From: Nothopassalora personata
Lineage: Eukaryota; Ascomycota; Dothideomycetes; Mycosphaerellales; Mycosphaerellaceae
Assembly (NCBI GenBank): GCA_033816765.1
Contig: CM066291.1
Location: forward strand, 5,270,001-5,334,000
DNA length: 64,000 bases
Direction: 5' to 3'
Shown here: positions 10,382 to 20,909 of the stretch, in pieces
How the letters are laid out: every line of letters starts with the position of its first letter
Position numbering within the stretch: position 1 is the stretch's first letter
Translations under genes and position numbers: made by a program
Notes under the pieces: model-generated
What the model saw: only the letters and a program-made list of their open reading frames with translations
Database searches by the model: none
Told to the model about the DNA's origin: nothing

Positions 10382-11485
10382 TGTTGCTGTTGTTTTGTGA
10401 GTGGGCACAATGTGGGTTTGATACCTGTAATTTCGCAAAGATGGCGGAAACTAAAGATACCGTGGGCAGCGGAGTGATGAATGGATATACGAATGGCACG
10501 AACGACTCAACATAGATTCGGCGAGCGATTGGCACGGTCGCACTTTCTAGACCTATGTACGCAGTACCCAGGTTAGTGGCGTAAAACTCGATCGTCTGAA
10601 CTCCGGAGACGTCATATTCGATTGTGCTAAGCCCACTGCAGAGCCGGGTTACGAGCCGTACTAAGGTCCGATATATCGCTGAACAGGGGGTACGTGGCTC
10701 TACTGCCGCACTAATAAAAGAATCCGAATCCTAGTGTAACGCCGACAAGTCTGGGCATGTACAGTACATAAGCTTGCGACAAGGCCGTCATTCTTCCGAG
10801 ACATCTATCAACGTTGAGACAGGCGTATTCGCTGTTGGCGGAAAGTCGTCCCAAGTCTTGGGTCTACTTCGTCGGACTAAGTTACCCGTCGAGTAAGCAG
10901 GCACGCGGTGGCTAGATTAGCTCGTACACTGTAACGAATTCCACTAGAATTTGCAAAATTCGATGCGCAATATCACCACAACGTAACGCCGCATGTCCAA
11001 AGGAAAAGCATTACCGTAATCGCAAGCCTCTGCTCTATTTGGAAGCAATTTATTTTAGACTGTAGCGTGGCCCAGGCATCAAGATATCCAGGGAGGTGCT
11101 ATTACAGTGCACGCGCTAAATCTCGCCACCGCGTGGCAGGTTAACACAGTAGCATATGGCTGCATGGCATCGATGCGACATATGTCGCTCGGGGCTTGGG
11201 CTCTCGACCAAGCACTGCCACCGAACGCGAAACAGCCTACTACATGGCTGAGACTTGCGTAAGGCTTGCCTCATTGCGATCATCGCCAGCAGAAGCAGGC
11301 TGAGGTCAGGCGGTACGCATAGCAGGCCTGGTAACCGGCAGTCTAGCACGTGTCGAAGGAATGTTGGACCGCCGTCAACCTGAGTCCAACACGGTGTATG
11401 AGCTCTTCTGGGGGCCCTACCAGTCATCTGGACAGATACAAACATACGTACACCACCCCACACCTCCCTCCCTCCCTGCTTCCCA
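10382..11485. other. Intergenic region, about 1.1 kb
   Basis: Promoter side of the secreted protein gene and 3' side of the GH28 gene. The ORF at 11116-11463 (minus) has no coding features. No tRNA, repeat or RIP patch was seen. Confidence 0.5.
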
Positions 11486-12793
11486 CTAGCACTCCACGCC
11501 CCTCACCCCACCGTGCTCCGTCCACTTACAACTCGTCGACCCCGTACTCGTCATGTTACTATTCGTATACAAAGTGTAATTGCGATAGTCGATATTGTAG
11601 CAAGGATTCCTCTCACTACAACTCACACTCGCCGACGTTTCCCTCTCATCAAGCCACCCAGCAAAGTTCTCAAACACAACATTCCTCACAAGCATATTGC
11701 TCGTTCCCGCCGCAGTGCCATTATCTCCACTATTCTGCGTAATCACACCACCAGCTTTTGCGCCGAGGACACGGAAGTTACTGAACAGCATGTTAGTGAC
11801 ACTCCCCCATCCCCCGCCACGAGGCTGATAGTCCGATTCATAATCCCTGTCCCCACCGGAAACGAGTTCGCCTACCCAGGTCTTGATGTAGACTGCATTG
11901 CCGATGGAATTTTGGGCGCCGCCTTTTATGATTGTGGCGTTGTCGATCCAGACGTTTGCCACGGAGGAGTCTTCGAGGTATTGACCTAGTGAGCCTATAG
12001 CGATGCCGTTGCCGCTGTGGCAGGCCACGTTCCGGATCGTGATATCGAAAGATCTAGGTTTCATCGCGATGCAATCGTCGCCGCCTTGGTAGACGAAGTT
12101 TTGAAGGACGACGTTACGCGTCTCCATCGTGTTGAAACCATCTGTATTCTGGACCCAGTTGAATCCCTCTGGGGCTTCGGGCGATGTGGCATTGACGTAG
12201 ATGTTGTCGAAGAGGAGATTTGTAGCATTCATGATGTTTATGGCCCACAACTGTGGCTGCACCACGTAGAAGTTTCGCACTGTCACGTCGCTGACGTTCC
12301 AGAGCTGGAAGGGGATGGGACGACCTGGCCGTGTAGCGCCAGGCGTCGAATTGCCGCGTTCGGAGTAGTACCATATTTGGCCGTTACCATTGATCCCGCC
12401 GGTGGAGTGACCGTTGATGCGGATGTGGGAGCCTGTGAGGATGAAGCCGGCGGCGTGGTTTTGGAAGGCGATGGGGTAGTTGTTGTGCCTCCAGTATTCG
12501 AGGTCTTGGGAGAAGAGCCATTCGCCGTGCCAGTCGATTGTGACGTCGTTGACGATGGGGTTCAGTTTGGAATTGATGTGGTAGGTCTGGTTGGCTGGGA
12601 ACATGATATCGCCACCGTGGCCGCATGTCTCGAAGGCCGAAAGGATTGTGGGGACATCGTCGGTTGTGTTGCTTGTGCCTGGGATCACGGTGCAGATGGG
12701 GCGGCCGTCTTGGGTTGAGTGAGATATGCTCTGTCCGGTTGCGATTCTAGTTAAGCTTTGCACAGTAAGTGCAAGATGATAGTAGCGCTTCAT
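11486..12793 (-). CDS. Secreted glycoside hydrolase family 28 (exo-polygalacturonase / rhamnogalacturonase type)
   Basis: Intronless frame; start ATG 12793 (MKRYYHLALTVQSLTRIATG) gives a 435-residue protein with an N-terminal signal peptide. An in-frame ATG at 12850 precedes it. GH28 landmarks are present in order along the right-handed beta-helix: NTDGFNT (catalytic Asp), GGDDCIAMKPRS (the Asp pair), CHSGNGIAIGSLGQY, and NAVYIKTW where classical endo-enzymes have RIK. The conserved GHG is replaced by GNG, which as I recall occurs in exo-acting and rhamnogalacturonan-active fungal members. Many Asn-X-Ser/Thr sites fit a secreted glycoprotein. It should cut alpha-galacturonosyl linkages in pectin outside the cell. 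The exact linkage and mode are inferred. Confidence 0.88.
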   Translation of the reverse strand: MKRYYHLALTVQSLTRIATGQSISHSTQDGRPICTVIPGTSNTTDDVPTILSAFETCGHGGDIMFPANQTYHINSKLNPIVNDVTIDWHGEWLFSQDLEYWRHNNYPIAFQNHAAGFILTGSHIRINGHSTGGINGNGQIWYYSERGNSTPGATRPGRPIPFQLWNVSDVTVRNFYVVQPQLWAINIMNATNLLFDNIYVNATSPEAPEGFNWVQNTDGFNTMETRNVVLQNFVYQGGDDCIAMKPRSFDITIRNVACHSGNGIAIGSLGQYLEDSSVANVWIDNATIIKGGAQNSIGNAVYIKTWVGELVSGGDRDYESDYQPRGGGWGSVTNMLFSNFRVLGAKAGGVITQNSGDNGTAAGTSNMLVRNVVFENFAGWLDERETSASVSCSERNPCYNIDYRNYTLYTNSNMTSTGSTSCKWTEHGGVRGVEC

Positions 12794-13453
12794 GGTTGAT
12801 GCGCGGCTCGGGGAGCACTGATCAGCTAAGTTGTGGGCCTTAGCGGTCAAGTTTGATGCTTGCTGAGCAGGACGTAGACGCTTTGATCACCTAGCTTGCG
12901 GCTCTATAGACTATCGAAGGGTAGGTCTTTCGCGGCGTCAGTATTCAGCCCCGCAACTATGCGTCGTCAAGTTGCGGAGTACGGAAGAATGTATGTTTGT
13001 CAATCTCCGGGTCATTTCCAGCCGAGGTCCAAGGCGCAGCCACAGCGTACTGTCACCATATACGCGCACTTTCGATGCTACACGGATGTACATATCTAGT
13101 CTTCTCAGCGTGGTCCGCGCGTGTATCGTGAAGGATACGTACATCGAATCAATGAATCCGTAGCGCGACTCATGTTCACGCGCGCGTCGCGAGATAGAAC
13201 GAGGCGTGCAAACATGCCACCTCAACGGCGGCCCAGTCCTCGCCGAGGGGCGTATCCTTGAAATCGGGGATATCTCGCGACACAGCGCACGGCGTTGGGT
13301 CTTGTGGCTTGCGTAGGGCTTAGAAGCAGGCGTGTGGTAGTCTCGAGTGGCTGAAGCTAGTCCATAGTCCCGGGTCCTCTCTCTTATCGAATGGGAGGAG
13401 AGCTTGGTCGTACCCAACATACGCTGGACGCCAAGCGGAGCAGATCGTCTTCA
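12794..13453. other. Intergenic region
   Basis: 5' flank of GH28 and 3' flank of the DUF3984-like gene. Overlapping short ORFs only; nothing supported. Confidence 0.5.
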
Positions 13454-14911
13454 TCAGAACATCGCCTTGGTCGCCACACTCAACAACCATGCCGCATCAG
13501 TCCATCCTCCCACTTCTCCCGTCCCGTCCTTTCCATCCCCCATCGGCGCAGGTCGAGGTTGCGATGCGAGTCGTTCTTTCTCTTCCTTTCGCCTGTTCAC
13601 CTCAGCAGCCATGCGGTCGCGTGCCTCGTCAGGCGATTCACTCCCCCTCGCACTGCCAACATCATCATCCGTCGTTTCAGCTCCCTCGTCAACCTTGAAG
13701 AGATTGAAGTTCATGAGCTTGTCTACTACATTCCCGAGTCCAAAGCTATTCGATTGGGAAAGCTTATCGACTTCGACGCGGTCTTCGTATTCGTCTTTTT
13801 CTTCTCGGGGTTCGGTAAAGGCGACTTCGTCTCCGGTTGGGACTTCCTCGACTGGGGCGTCGAAGTAGCCGGGCACTTCTTGGGCTCGACGCGGTGTGCG
13901 GGTGCCGACGGGGCTGGCGATGCGGCTTGTGCGTTGACTTGCGTTTCTGCTGCCATAACGACTTCCCCAGGCGGATCGTCCACTGCGCGCAAGGACGGGA
14001 CTCCCTGGTCCTTCGAACTGTCCTAGCTGTAGCTTTGCAGTACTGGCACTTAACCTCGCCATCTCCTCGTATCGATCATCGTCCTCGTCATCTTCGCTTT
14101 CTGGCACCGCAAGGCTCGTCGAACTCGCTCTACTTGCCAGCCACGTCTGTCCTTTGCCTTCTTGTACCAGTGCTGCAGCCGTGGATCCTGTATGCCGCAA
14201 CCAATCATCGTCGTCAAGATTCCTTGGAGTCGCAATCGCACTCTTTGGTCTCCTCACGTTGCCATTTGGATGTCGCTTACTCAACGGGATGCCCTGGCCA
14301 GCAAGACCATATTTCTGCCCAGCAGTAATGGCAGCCTCACTGTTCGCCTTGGGAATGTTCCCGCTCCCAAACTCGGCTCTTCGGCGATTCTGCGCGAAGC
14401 TCCGCACGTTGGCATTATAGGTATACTGTATCTCATCTTCTGCATCGGCGTCTGCATCGCCATTGTCATGATCCTTGTCGTAGATCGAAGACCTCCTGCT
14501 CAGACCACCGCCGAGGTGTTTCCGGCTCGAGCTGCGGGATAAGATGCCTGGGGTTGTTGGCGCAGATCTGCCTTGGAGATAGGATGAGTGTTGGCGTGTA
14601 AAGGCTGCATCGTCGTCGCCGTCGCCGTCATTGTAGGGGCCTTTGGGTGTCTTTGCTGCTTTGCGGTCGTCTTCGAGCGATTCGGCGAACTTGGTGGAAA
14701 GTGGTGCCAGGCGGAGGTCGGAGAGGTTCGTGGTTGATCGCTTGGAGCGGGAGCGAGATCGCGGTGTGCTGGTGTTGGACTGCGATGCACTGTGAATATT
14801 ATACTGGGTAATGGTACGCGGTATCCTTACCATGGTATCCACGGTATCTATGCTACCCTCTGCGAAGTAGCCGTGGCGATATCGACGTGACCGTTCTGGC
14901 GAGAGTGTCAA
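13454..14911 (-). CDS. DUF3984-like fungal protein, largely disordered
   Basis: Intronless frame of 485 residues; a second ATG at 14833 (MVRIPRTITQYN) would shorten it by 26. The composition is Ser/Arg/Asp-rich and probably disordered, with repeated SRS-type basic patches and acidic runs (DGDGDDD, EDDEDDD). Two segments look conserved: DDDWLRHTGSTAAALVQEGK with GQTWLASRASSTSL around 240-275, and the C-terminal GGWTDAAWLLSVATKAMF. These resemble the fungal DUF3984 family as I remember it; the name is moderately sure. The function is unknown. No membrane segment or signal peptide was seen. Confidence 0.75.
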   Translation of the reverse strand: MTLSPERSRRYRHGYFAEGSIDTVDTMVRIPRTITQYNIHSASQSNTSTPRSRSRSKRSTTNLSDLRLAPLSTKFAESLEDDRKAAKTPKGPYNDGDGDDDAAFTRQHSSYLQGRSAPTTPGILSRSSSRKHLGGGLSRRSSIYDKDHDNGDADADAEDEIQYTYNANVRSFAQNRRRAEFGSGNIPKANSEAAITAGQKYGLAGQGIPLSKRHPNGNVRRPKSAIATPRNLDDDDWLRHTGSTAAALVQEGKGQTWLASRASSTSLAVPESEDDEDDDRYEEMARLSASTAKLQLGQFEGPGSPVLARSGRSAWGSRYGSRNASQRTSRIASPVGTRTPRRAQEVPGYFDAPVEEVPTGDEVAFTEPREEKDEYEDRVEVDKLSQSNSFGLGNVVDKLMNFNLFKVDEGAETTDDDVGSARGSESPDEARDRMAAEVNRRKEEKERLASQPRPAPMGDGKDGTGEVGGWTDAAWLLSVATKAMF

Positions 14912-15256
14912 TATGACCTTGGATTACAAACTGCGGGATGGTGACAGGGGTCGCTGCAGATCCTGATCGTGGGGTCGCGTGCCGCGGTCTTCACATGTGA
15001 CAAGACGACTTCACCTCTTCAACAATCATCAACAATATCATCGGAATCACCCAAACGGCATATCGCAACCTTCTTAGGGCCGAAAGTGGTATTGAAGATG
15101 GTTCTCTGCAGCACTCAGCAGTCTCATCGCAATCGTCGGCAGCGACGGAGTTGCTGGTAGTGATAGGGCTCAATACTCCCTCTTCCATAAGTTGTTCTTC
15201 CACGGTGTCGTAAAGCCTGTTTTTCACTGAACAAAGTTGCTTTTCATCCTGTCAAG
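14912..15256. other. Intergenic region
   Basis: 5' flank of the DUF3984-like gene. A 78-codon minus ORF (14991-15227) contains one hydrophobic stretch but nothing else to support it. Confidence 0.4.
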
Positions 15257-15720
15257 CTAATCTGCTTGATCATCGCAACTCTTCTCGAGGCCCAACAGGT
15301 CGGGAGCTGGCTTCATTTCTTCAAGCTCATCTTCTAGCGCGAGGAGAGCCTCCTCAGCTTCTGCATTTAGTTCTGAACCGCGAGCTTGGATTACCTGAAC
15401 CACCAATTCGTGGATCTCGTCCTGTCTTGCATCGAACTCTTAGCGCAGACCTTTCAGCTCTTCCTCAATCCCCTGGTGTTACAGATCTAAGCCCTGGCAT
15501 TCCGCAAAGTCGTCGAAGAACTTGGCCGGGAACCTCTGGAATATCCGAAAACGCCTAATGTTCAAGCTTTCCACGAGTTGATATACCGCGCGTACATGGA
15601 GTTTGAACGTATTGGCTTCGCTATTAAGATGGATAGTTACACCATCCTGTTGATCTTGCTTGAGTGCGATCAATTCCCGTACGCCTTGAATCTCGCGCTC
15701 AAGCCTCTCGAGGTATAACT
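15257..15720 (-). pseudogene. Decayed coiled-coil protein gene with in-frame stops
   Basis: The minus strand reads as one heptad-rich, charged coding frame (YLERLEREIQGVRELIALKQ near 15714, IEEELKGLR, ELNAEAEEALLALEDELEEM) ending at TAG 15259-15257. It is broken by TAA at 15481-15479 and at 15442-15440, each at a place where Gln (CAA to TAA) would fit the coiled coil. Further upstream, toward 15800, the similar segment ELDTVKSKLCCCLKEAAK lies in another frame, implying an indel. The preserved coding character with few lesions suggests recent inactivation. No family was recognised. Confidence 0.55.
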
Positions 15721-16202
15721 ATTTTCGCGGCTTCTTTCAAACAACAACACAACTTGCTCTTCACAGTATCCAACTCGACAGCCTGCAAGAATTGCCGACA
15801 AGCACAACCACTACGCCGCGCCGAGGAACGTGCAAGAACGTGAACCCTTGGCAGAGCTCTCGACCAACAAACAGGCGGCAGATATTTGCGCGACAGTGCA
15901 GAAGTCCGTAGTTCTCGCCGATCTCTATCGCCCAGCGCATCCAATGTCCCGACCACAGCAACCAGCAGCAGCGACAAAGTTACCGACACAACCTGCTGCG
16001 ACCGCGCCTGTTCGTAAAGAGCAAGTGTTCGCCCTCATTACTGACAGATCTAGGCGTGTCACGAGGAGGGGCAAGCAACAACAGCAAGTGCGACTACGGC
16101 TTCAGGAGCAACATCCTCTCAAGGTGGACCAACTTCAGCAGCGGCGACACCTAGCACCACCTCCATCGGTACAACAGTGTCGAGCCGACTAAATTCATCC
16201 AC

Positions 16203-17228
16203 ATGAATATCGACGAGGCCGATGAAGAGTATCCGATGGTTCGAGTGTACGCTGGCGAGCTTATGTCTAAGCTGATGAAGCATCAATTTTCCGGCAATAG
16301 CTAGATTCGCGGCGCAAACGATGGAATGAGACTCTTTCGCAACGGTCATATCATCTTGAGCTATCACTTCGAGAGAAGGGGCAACACAACCGCGCCGAAC
16401 GAGGACGCCATCAATTGGGCGTTTATGTTGGGTGGTGTACTTATGCTCAAGCCAAGACCTGCATACGTCTTTGAGATTACCTACTATAATCCACGGTACG
16501 GCGGGTGCACCGAGTTCGGCGAGTCTAACCCCGAGCTGGTTATAGTTGACGACGATAGTATTTGTGGCACACGACTAGAAGTTGCAGACTACGTAAGTGC
16601 TCTCATAAGACGTCCTTTGAAAAACGCTAACAAATTTGATAGGTACAATTTTAAGAGCAGAGCACAGAGATGCACATCCGACAATTGCCCCAATGCAAGA
16701 CGCGAACGATCTAGCCTAAGACCAATGGCTGTTACATCTTTCTTAATGACGGCGAAGCGGTGGATCGTTTCCCCTCTCGACGAAGATTTCGTCCACTTCT
16801 TTAGCGTTCCTTACAAAATCATTGGAAGCGCCATCAGCATTGACGCTCTTCAGGGCCCCTGTTTCATTGGGAATGAGAAAGGCGAGTACCGTCGCAAGCA
16901 CGCGAAAAGGTGCTCCAAGACCGCATCTTCGCGACAAAAAAAGCAGGAGAAGCTCGAACACGAGAAGCAAGAACAAGCAGAGAGGCGCGCAGCAGTTGCG
17001 AATCATCGTCGGCAGAAGCGTAAGGATCGGCAGGATCGGCAAAATCAGCAGCAGCCTGGCGGACGTGGACGCGATCCACCATCGCACCGCGAGGAGAATC
17101 GCAGACGCGAACGTGATGAGCCTCGACCACCACCCAGAGAGCACGGCAATGCTCTTGCACAGCACGGGCCCGTTGCCGCGAGATCTCCGACGCTACGCAG
17201 AGAAGAGTTTCTGGGCGTCAGAATATAG
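16203..17228 (+). pseudogene. Possible broken gene of unknown function
   Basis: A plus frame from ATG 16203 (MNIDEADEEYPMVRVYAGEL) has one TAG at 16302-16304 and then continues with good coding character (GMRLFRNGHIILSYHFERRG, VFEITYYNPRYGGCTEFGES). A donor GTAAGT at 16593 and CTAAC...ATAG ending at 16642 mark a 50-bp intron, after which the frame stops at 16652-16654. A later acceptor (GCACAG near 16672) would keep the frame open into a Lys/Arg/Gln-rich tail ending at 17228. If the TAG was Gln, the lesion is a single C-to-T change. No family was recognised, and the antisense frames are less convincing. Confidence 0.4.
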
Positions 17229-17967
17229 GCGTCACACAAGGCGGCATATGCCGGCTTAGCCACGGCCACCGCCCTGACCGTCTCGCCAGATAAACTCTAA
17301 GATCTACGTTGATAATGGCGATCGTTCGTTCTATCGCGCCAACAGCGCACAACTTCGAATTGCACCCTGGCACTAAGCGCAAGGCTGAGCCTGCCGGGGA
17401 CCCGCGCGGCAAGAGTCTCTGTCAAGCACCATGGGGCTTTTCGACTCCAGCGAATCATGTCACAAAAGAGGCCGATTTGTAGGACACAGCTGACAACAAG
17501 AAGAACATTAGGGATCGTGAAGATGAGGAGCAAGAGGACGAGGAGTAGTGGTTCGTTCAGTTCGACAGCTTGTCACGCTTTCGATAAACTTGGAGAGGTT
17601 TCCACGGGTGCCGTTTTGCACAGACAGCTGGATGTGATGTCTTTCCTGGCGGTTTGGATCTATTTACCCCATGAATGGGCATGTACATTAGTATGAGGGA
17701 CGAGATATGAATATAAGCAGACATTGTACGCACACTGTGACCACGTCACTTAGCAAGTTTGAGGCCATAGAACATCCTGAGACAGTGAGACAAGAAGCGC
17801 AGTCTGGCTCTGGTAGACTCTGTCCATTTTGTTCCGGACAATGCAAGTAAAACAAAGCGAGACACGACATAATATCGCTGTACGTACAAGACTTTCTACG
17901 ACATGCTGCTTCTGTTCTTGTTATCTAGAAGCTCAGGGCTAGTGACATCGAAGACCACCACCACGGA
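17229..17967. other. Intergenic region
   Basis: Only short overlapping ORFs. No repeat or RNA gene seen. Confidence 0.4.
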
Positions 17968-18225
17968 CTATGCACTCATTCGTCGTCCACTACGCTTGGG
18001 GCCAAATTGCTCATGTCCTGGGACCACCCTAGAGTTCTGGACCGCCAGCCAGCCATCTATGCGGGCTTTATTCTTACCGGCAGCGATGGTGCTATAGCTG
18101 TCTTCCAGGGCAAGAGATTCATAATCAGCTCGCTCTTCTCCTTCGGGCTCACTTGGCTCAAGCACTTGGACACTGTCGCTCTGCGCAGACACTACTTTTT
18201 CTTTCGAAGATGTTTCAGTGGCCAT
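17968..18225 (-). CDS. Small acidic hypothetical protein (uncertain)
   Basis: An 85-codon frame beginning MATETSSKEKVV, Ser/Glu-rich at the N-terminus and basic at the C-terminus (PKRSGRR). Composition is more protein-like than in neighbouring ORFs, but there is no domain, signal or conserved partner. It could be the first exon of a decayed gene. Confidence 0.25.
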   Translation of the reverse strand: MATETSSKEKVVSAQSDSVQVLEPSEPEGEERADYESLALEDSYSTIAAGKNKARIDGWLAVQNSRVVPGHEQFGPKRSGRRMSA

Positions 18226-18898
18226 CCTAGATTTCTATTCCGGCTACAGCGGTAAGCTTGGTCTGTGCTTTGGCCGTAGCGGCGCGCACTTGTGCTGTCG
18301 TGCTAAACCCGGGGTATAGAAATTCAACTATCGGAGAAGAGCCGCACATCTGATCATGGACAAAAAAGTAGCAAGCTTGCAAAATGCATCGCTCGGTTGG
18401 TGGTGTCTTTCATTTTCGTTCTTTCGATGGGCATTGTTAAGCCAGGCGAGCACTTCAGGCTGTGTAGTGCTAGCGGCTTGGCATGCATGTGAAAAGTTTA
18501 CCAAAGCACTTGTGTCTATAGCAGGCTGCTCTAGAGTAATGGCGACACTAATTTAGGTGCATCTGCACGCTAAGCGACCTCATTAGGTATTATGTTAGTA
18601 CTGTTTCCTACGCTGTTAAACGCCCTTTAAAAGTCCTAAGAAGAAAGGGTTAGTTTGGAATTATATATAACCTAGCTACCATTATAAATTCTAATACCTA
18701 CTATAACTTAGTTTCTATATAGATCAATATATTATGCGGTATCAAAAGCTTTTATCGTAGCTAGATTCTAAGAAATAAGTACTGGAGATCTCTGTAGAAT
18801 ACCAGTAAGAGCTTGGAAAGATTGTCACAGTCTGACTGCAGTCCCCGAATCAGGAACGGGATTTAAATCCACAGTCGCAGAATCCACAATAGGCAGCA
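18226..18898. other. Intergenic with a small RIPed repeat fragment
   Basis: Between about 18580 and 18790 the sequence switches to TpA-rich, CpA-poor DNA like the large repeat block, so a roughly 200-bp transposon relic sits inside otherwise normal DNA. Nothing else is supported. Confidence 0.5.
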
Positions 18899-20197
18899 AT
18901 GCCATTATTGTTGCATCCACAGATCATGAGGGCGCACGAGCTGTATAAGAACCTTCAAAGTTCTGGGTTGAGAATCTTCGCAATCAGCCAAAGCAATAGA
19001 CCACCGCATCGTACAGCCTCCATCAGGGAATACCAGCACATGGAGGATCGAGGCCTTCTGAGAAAAGTCTCCCTGAGTCATGATCGACTTATGAGCGGTC
19101 TAGGAGCTGATGTCGATCCAGTCCGCTGCAAAGCATACCTGAGCATCCCTCTGCTGCCGCAGAATGCGTGCTCATTGGAGATTAAGCTTCAGAGCTTCCA
19201 CGGCAAGTCTCACAAGATCCGCTCGGTCCAGCCAGGTCAAGTCTTATGCCGCATGTTCATTGGTAGTGGTCGTCTCTGCGGTCACAAAGACAGGAGCACC
19301 AGCTAGTCACAACAGCAACTACAGGACACATTCAGAGGCCATGGCGTGGCAGAGCGGAACTTGCCGGAGATACGCACAGCGGTCGAACTTGACTAATCGG
19401 AGCTGATGGTGATGTATGGTAAGTCCGGGCGTGAGTGGAACTCGTGGTAGCCGCTCACTAACAAACCATAGCCTTCTACACAGACGTGATAAAGTACGAC
19501 AACTCAAATCTCTCCATCATCGAGGAAGATGTAGACTACTCTCTAGACGCCCCAGCCGCCAAGACCAAGAAACTCAGCCTCGAGTCTGACAAAGTCGGTA
19601 TCGACGATGATCCAGTCCGCATCGCGTCCAAGAAGCGGCGTCGCCTCACCAAAGATCGTAAAGTCCTTCAGATGATGCTCGAAAACCCAGAAAGCACCAC
19701 GAGATCGAGCTCCTCTCTATCCTCCACGAAGAAAGAGATCACAGGAAAGACCCAAGAGTCCATAACCACGCAGAAAAACCTTTAAGCTCAAGAAATGCAG
19801 CTACCCACGAAAAGCCGACAAGCTCTGCCGCGAGAAAATGAAGGAGCTGCGCCGTCAGCTCACAGAAGTGCGGGAGCGCTAGGCACAGAAGATTCATGAC
19901 CTGAACATCGAGAAGACACTCCTAGAGGTCAACAAGCTCGAGAAGCAGCTGTAGTCGATCGAACATCCCAAAGGTCTAGAGGAACCGTTCGAGGAAAGTG
20001 GCGGAGACGAAGGCGAAGAGCCTGGAGTTGAAGGTGTCCAAGATCTCGATGACGACTCAGAGGACGAGGAAGATGGTGAGGTGGTTGCCATCACACCAAA
20101 TCCTAGGCACAGACCGGTGAGAGAGGTCATTGCGCAGGGCAGGGAAAAGTTGGAGCGTGTTCTGGCGTATGAGGAGCGGAACCCTTTTCTGAGGTGA
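18899..20197 (+). pseudogene. Decayed basic/coiled-coil protein gene with four nonsense codons
   Basis: One gene model fits throughout. Exon 1 starts at ATG 18899; an intron of 53 bp (19419-19471, GTAAGT donor, CACTAAC branch, CATAG acceptor) is followed by exon 2 (FYTDVIKYDNSNLSIIEED), a KKRRRLTKDRK basic patch, a coiled coil (CREKMKELRRQLTEV, IEKTLLEVNKLEKQL) and an acidic stretch with a proper end NPFLR at TGA 20195-20197. The frame is broken by TAG 19304, TAA 19394, TAG 19880 and TAG 19952, each readable as a former CAG/CAA, and by a one-base shift near 19780. The order of basic patch and coiled coil recalls a bZIP-like layout, but the spacing is not convincing. Function unknown. Confidence 0.6.
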
Positions 20198-20909
20198 ATC
20201 AAAACGACGAGTAGTTGGCTTGAGGCACAACAACGAGCAGTATTGGCCAAGCGCTTCGCGTCAGCACCACCCCCTCTCCGTCACAGGCCCAGACACGCTG
20301 TCAATCGGCATCCCGTCGACTCCAGACAGAGGTACTTGAAATGTAGCGCGGTAGCACCTAAATCGAACTTAGACAGAGCACCCAGTGGCAGCAGGAAGTT
20401 CAAAAAGAGCCACTCACTGATACACTCATGTCATAAGCTCTATACATAGAATATACAAACACCCCTCTCTTCTCAGGCACATCGTGGGTCTGGCTCACCC
20501 TAGCAACGCCGTAAAAATGCAGTGTCTATCGGGGGCGAAAAGCAGTGCTGTAGCCATCGCTTCATTGTGATGATCTCCTCGCTGTAGCAGGTCTGATTTA
20601 TGGCCATCTTTAGCGCTTCGTATGTCTGGTCGAAGTCGAGGTCTGCGTCGAGCCGCTCGTCGAGAATATCGTCTGTTGGATCGTTGCGATTGAGGTTGTG
20701 CCCCGGGTTTGGTGGTGGATGTGTTCTCTAAGCATTCGCTGGGCTGTCCTTTGTGATTGTTGGGTTGTGGCCAGACAGCATCTTAGAGTCGGAGGAAAGG
20801 ATCTCATCTGGCTTGTCTGCGAAGGAAGTTAGCGAGTGTTCTCTGAGTCGCTCCTTCCTTCTCCATGGCGCAAGCTAGCAGCAGTCTCTAACAATACAAA
20901 GCCGTACAA
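20198..20909. other. Intergenic region
   Basis: 3' flanks of the decayed gene and of the glycerol-3-phosphate dehydrogenase gene. No supported feature. Confidence 0.5.

Noticed and set aside
12017..12718. 233-codon plus ORF opposite the GH28 gene
   Set aside because: Exact antisense shadow of a clear GH28 frame, Val/Asp-rich without domain features.
3024..12793. Secondary-metabolite or catabolic gene cluster
   Set aside because: No backbone enzyme; the neighbouring genes have unrelated housekeeping or nutritional roles.
18899..20197. Stop-codon reassignment (TAG/TAA read as Gln)
   Set aside because: Intact genes in the window end normally at TAA, TAG or TGA, and the lesions fit RIP-type C-to-T better.
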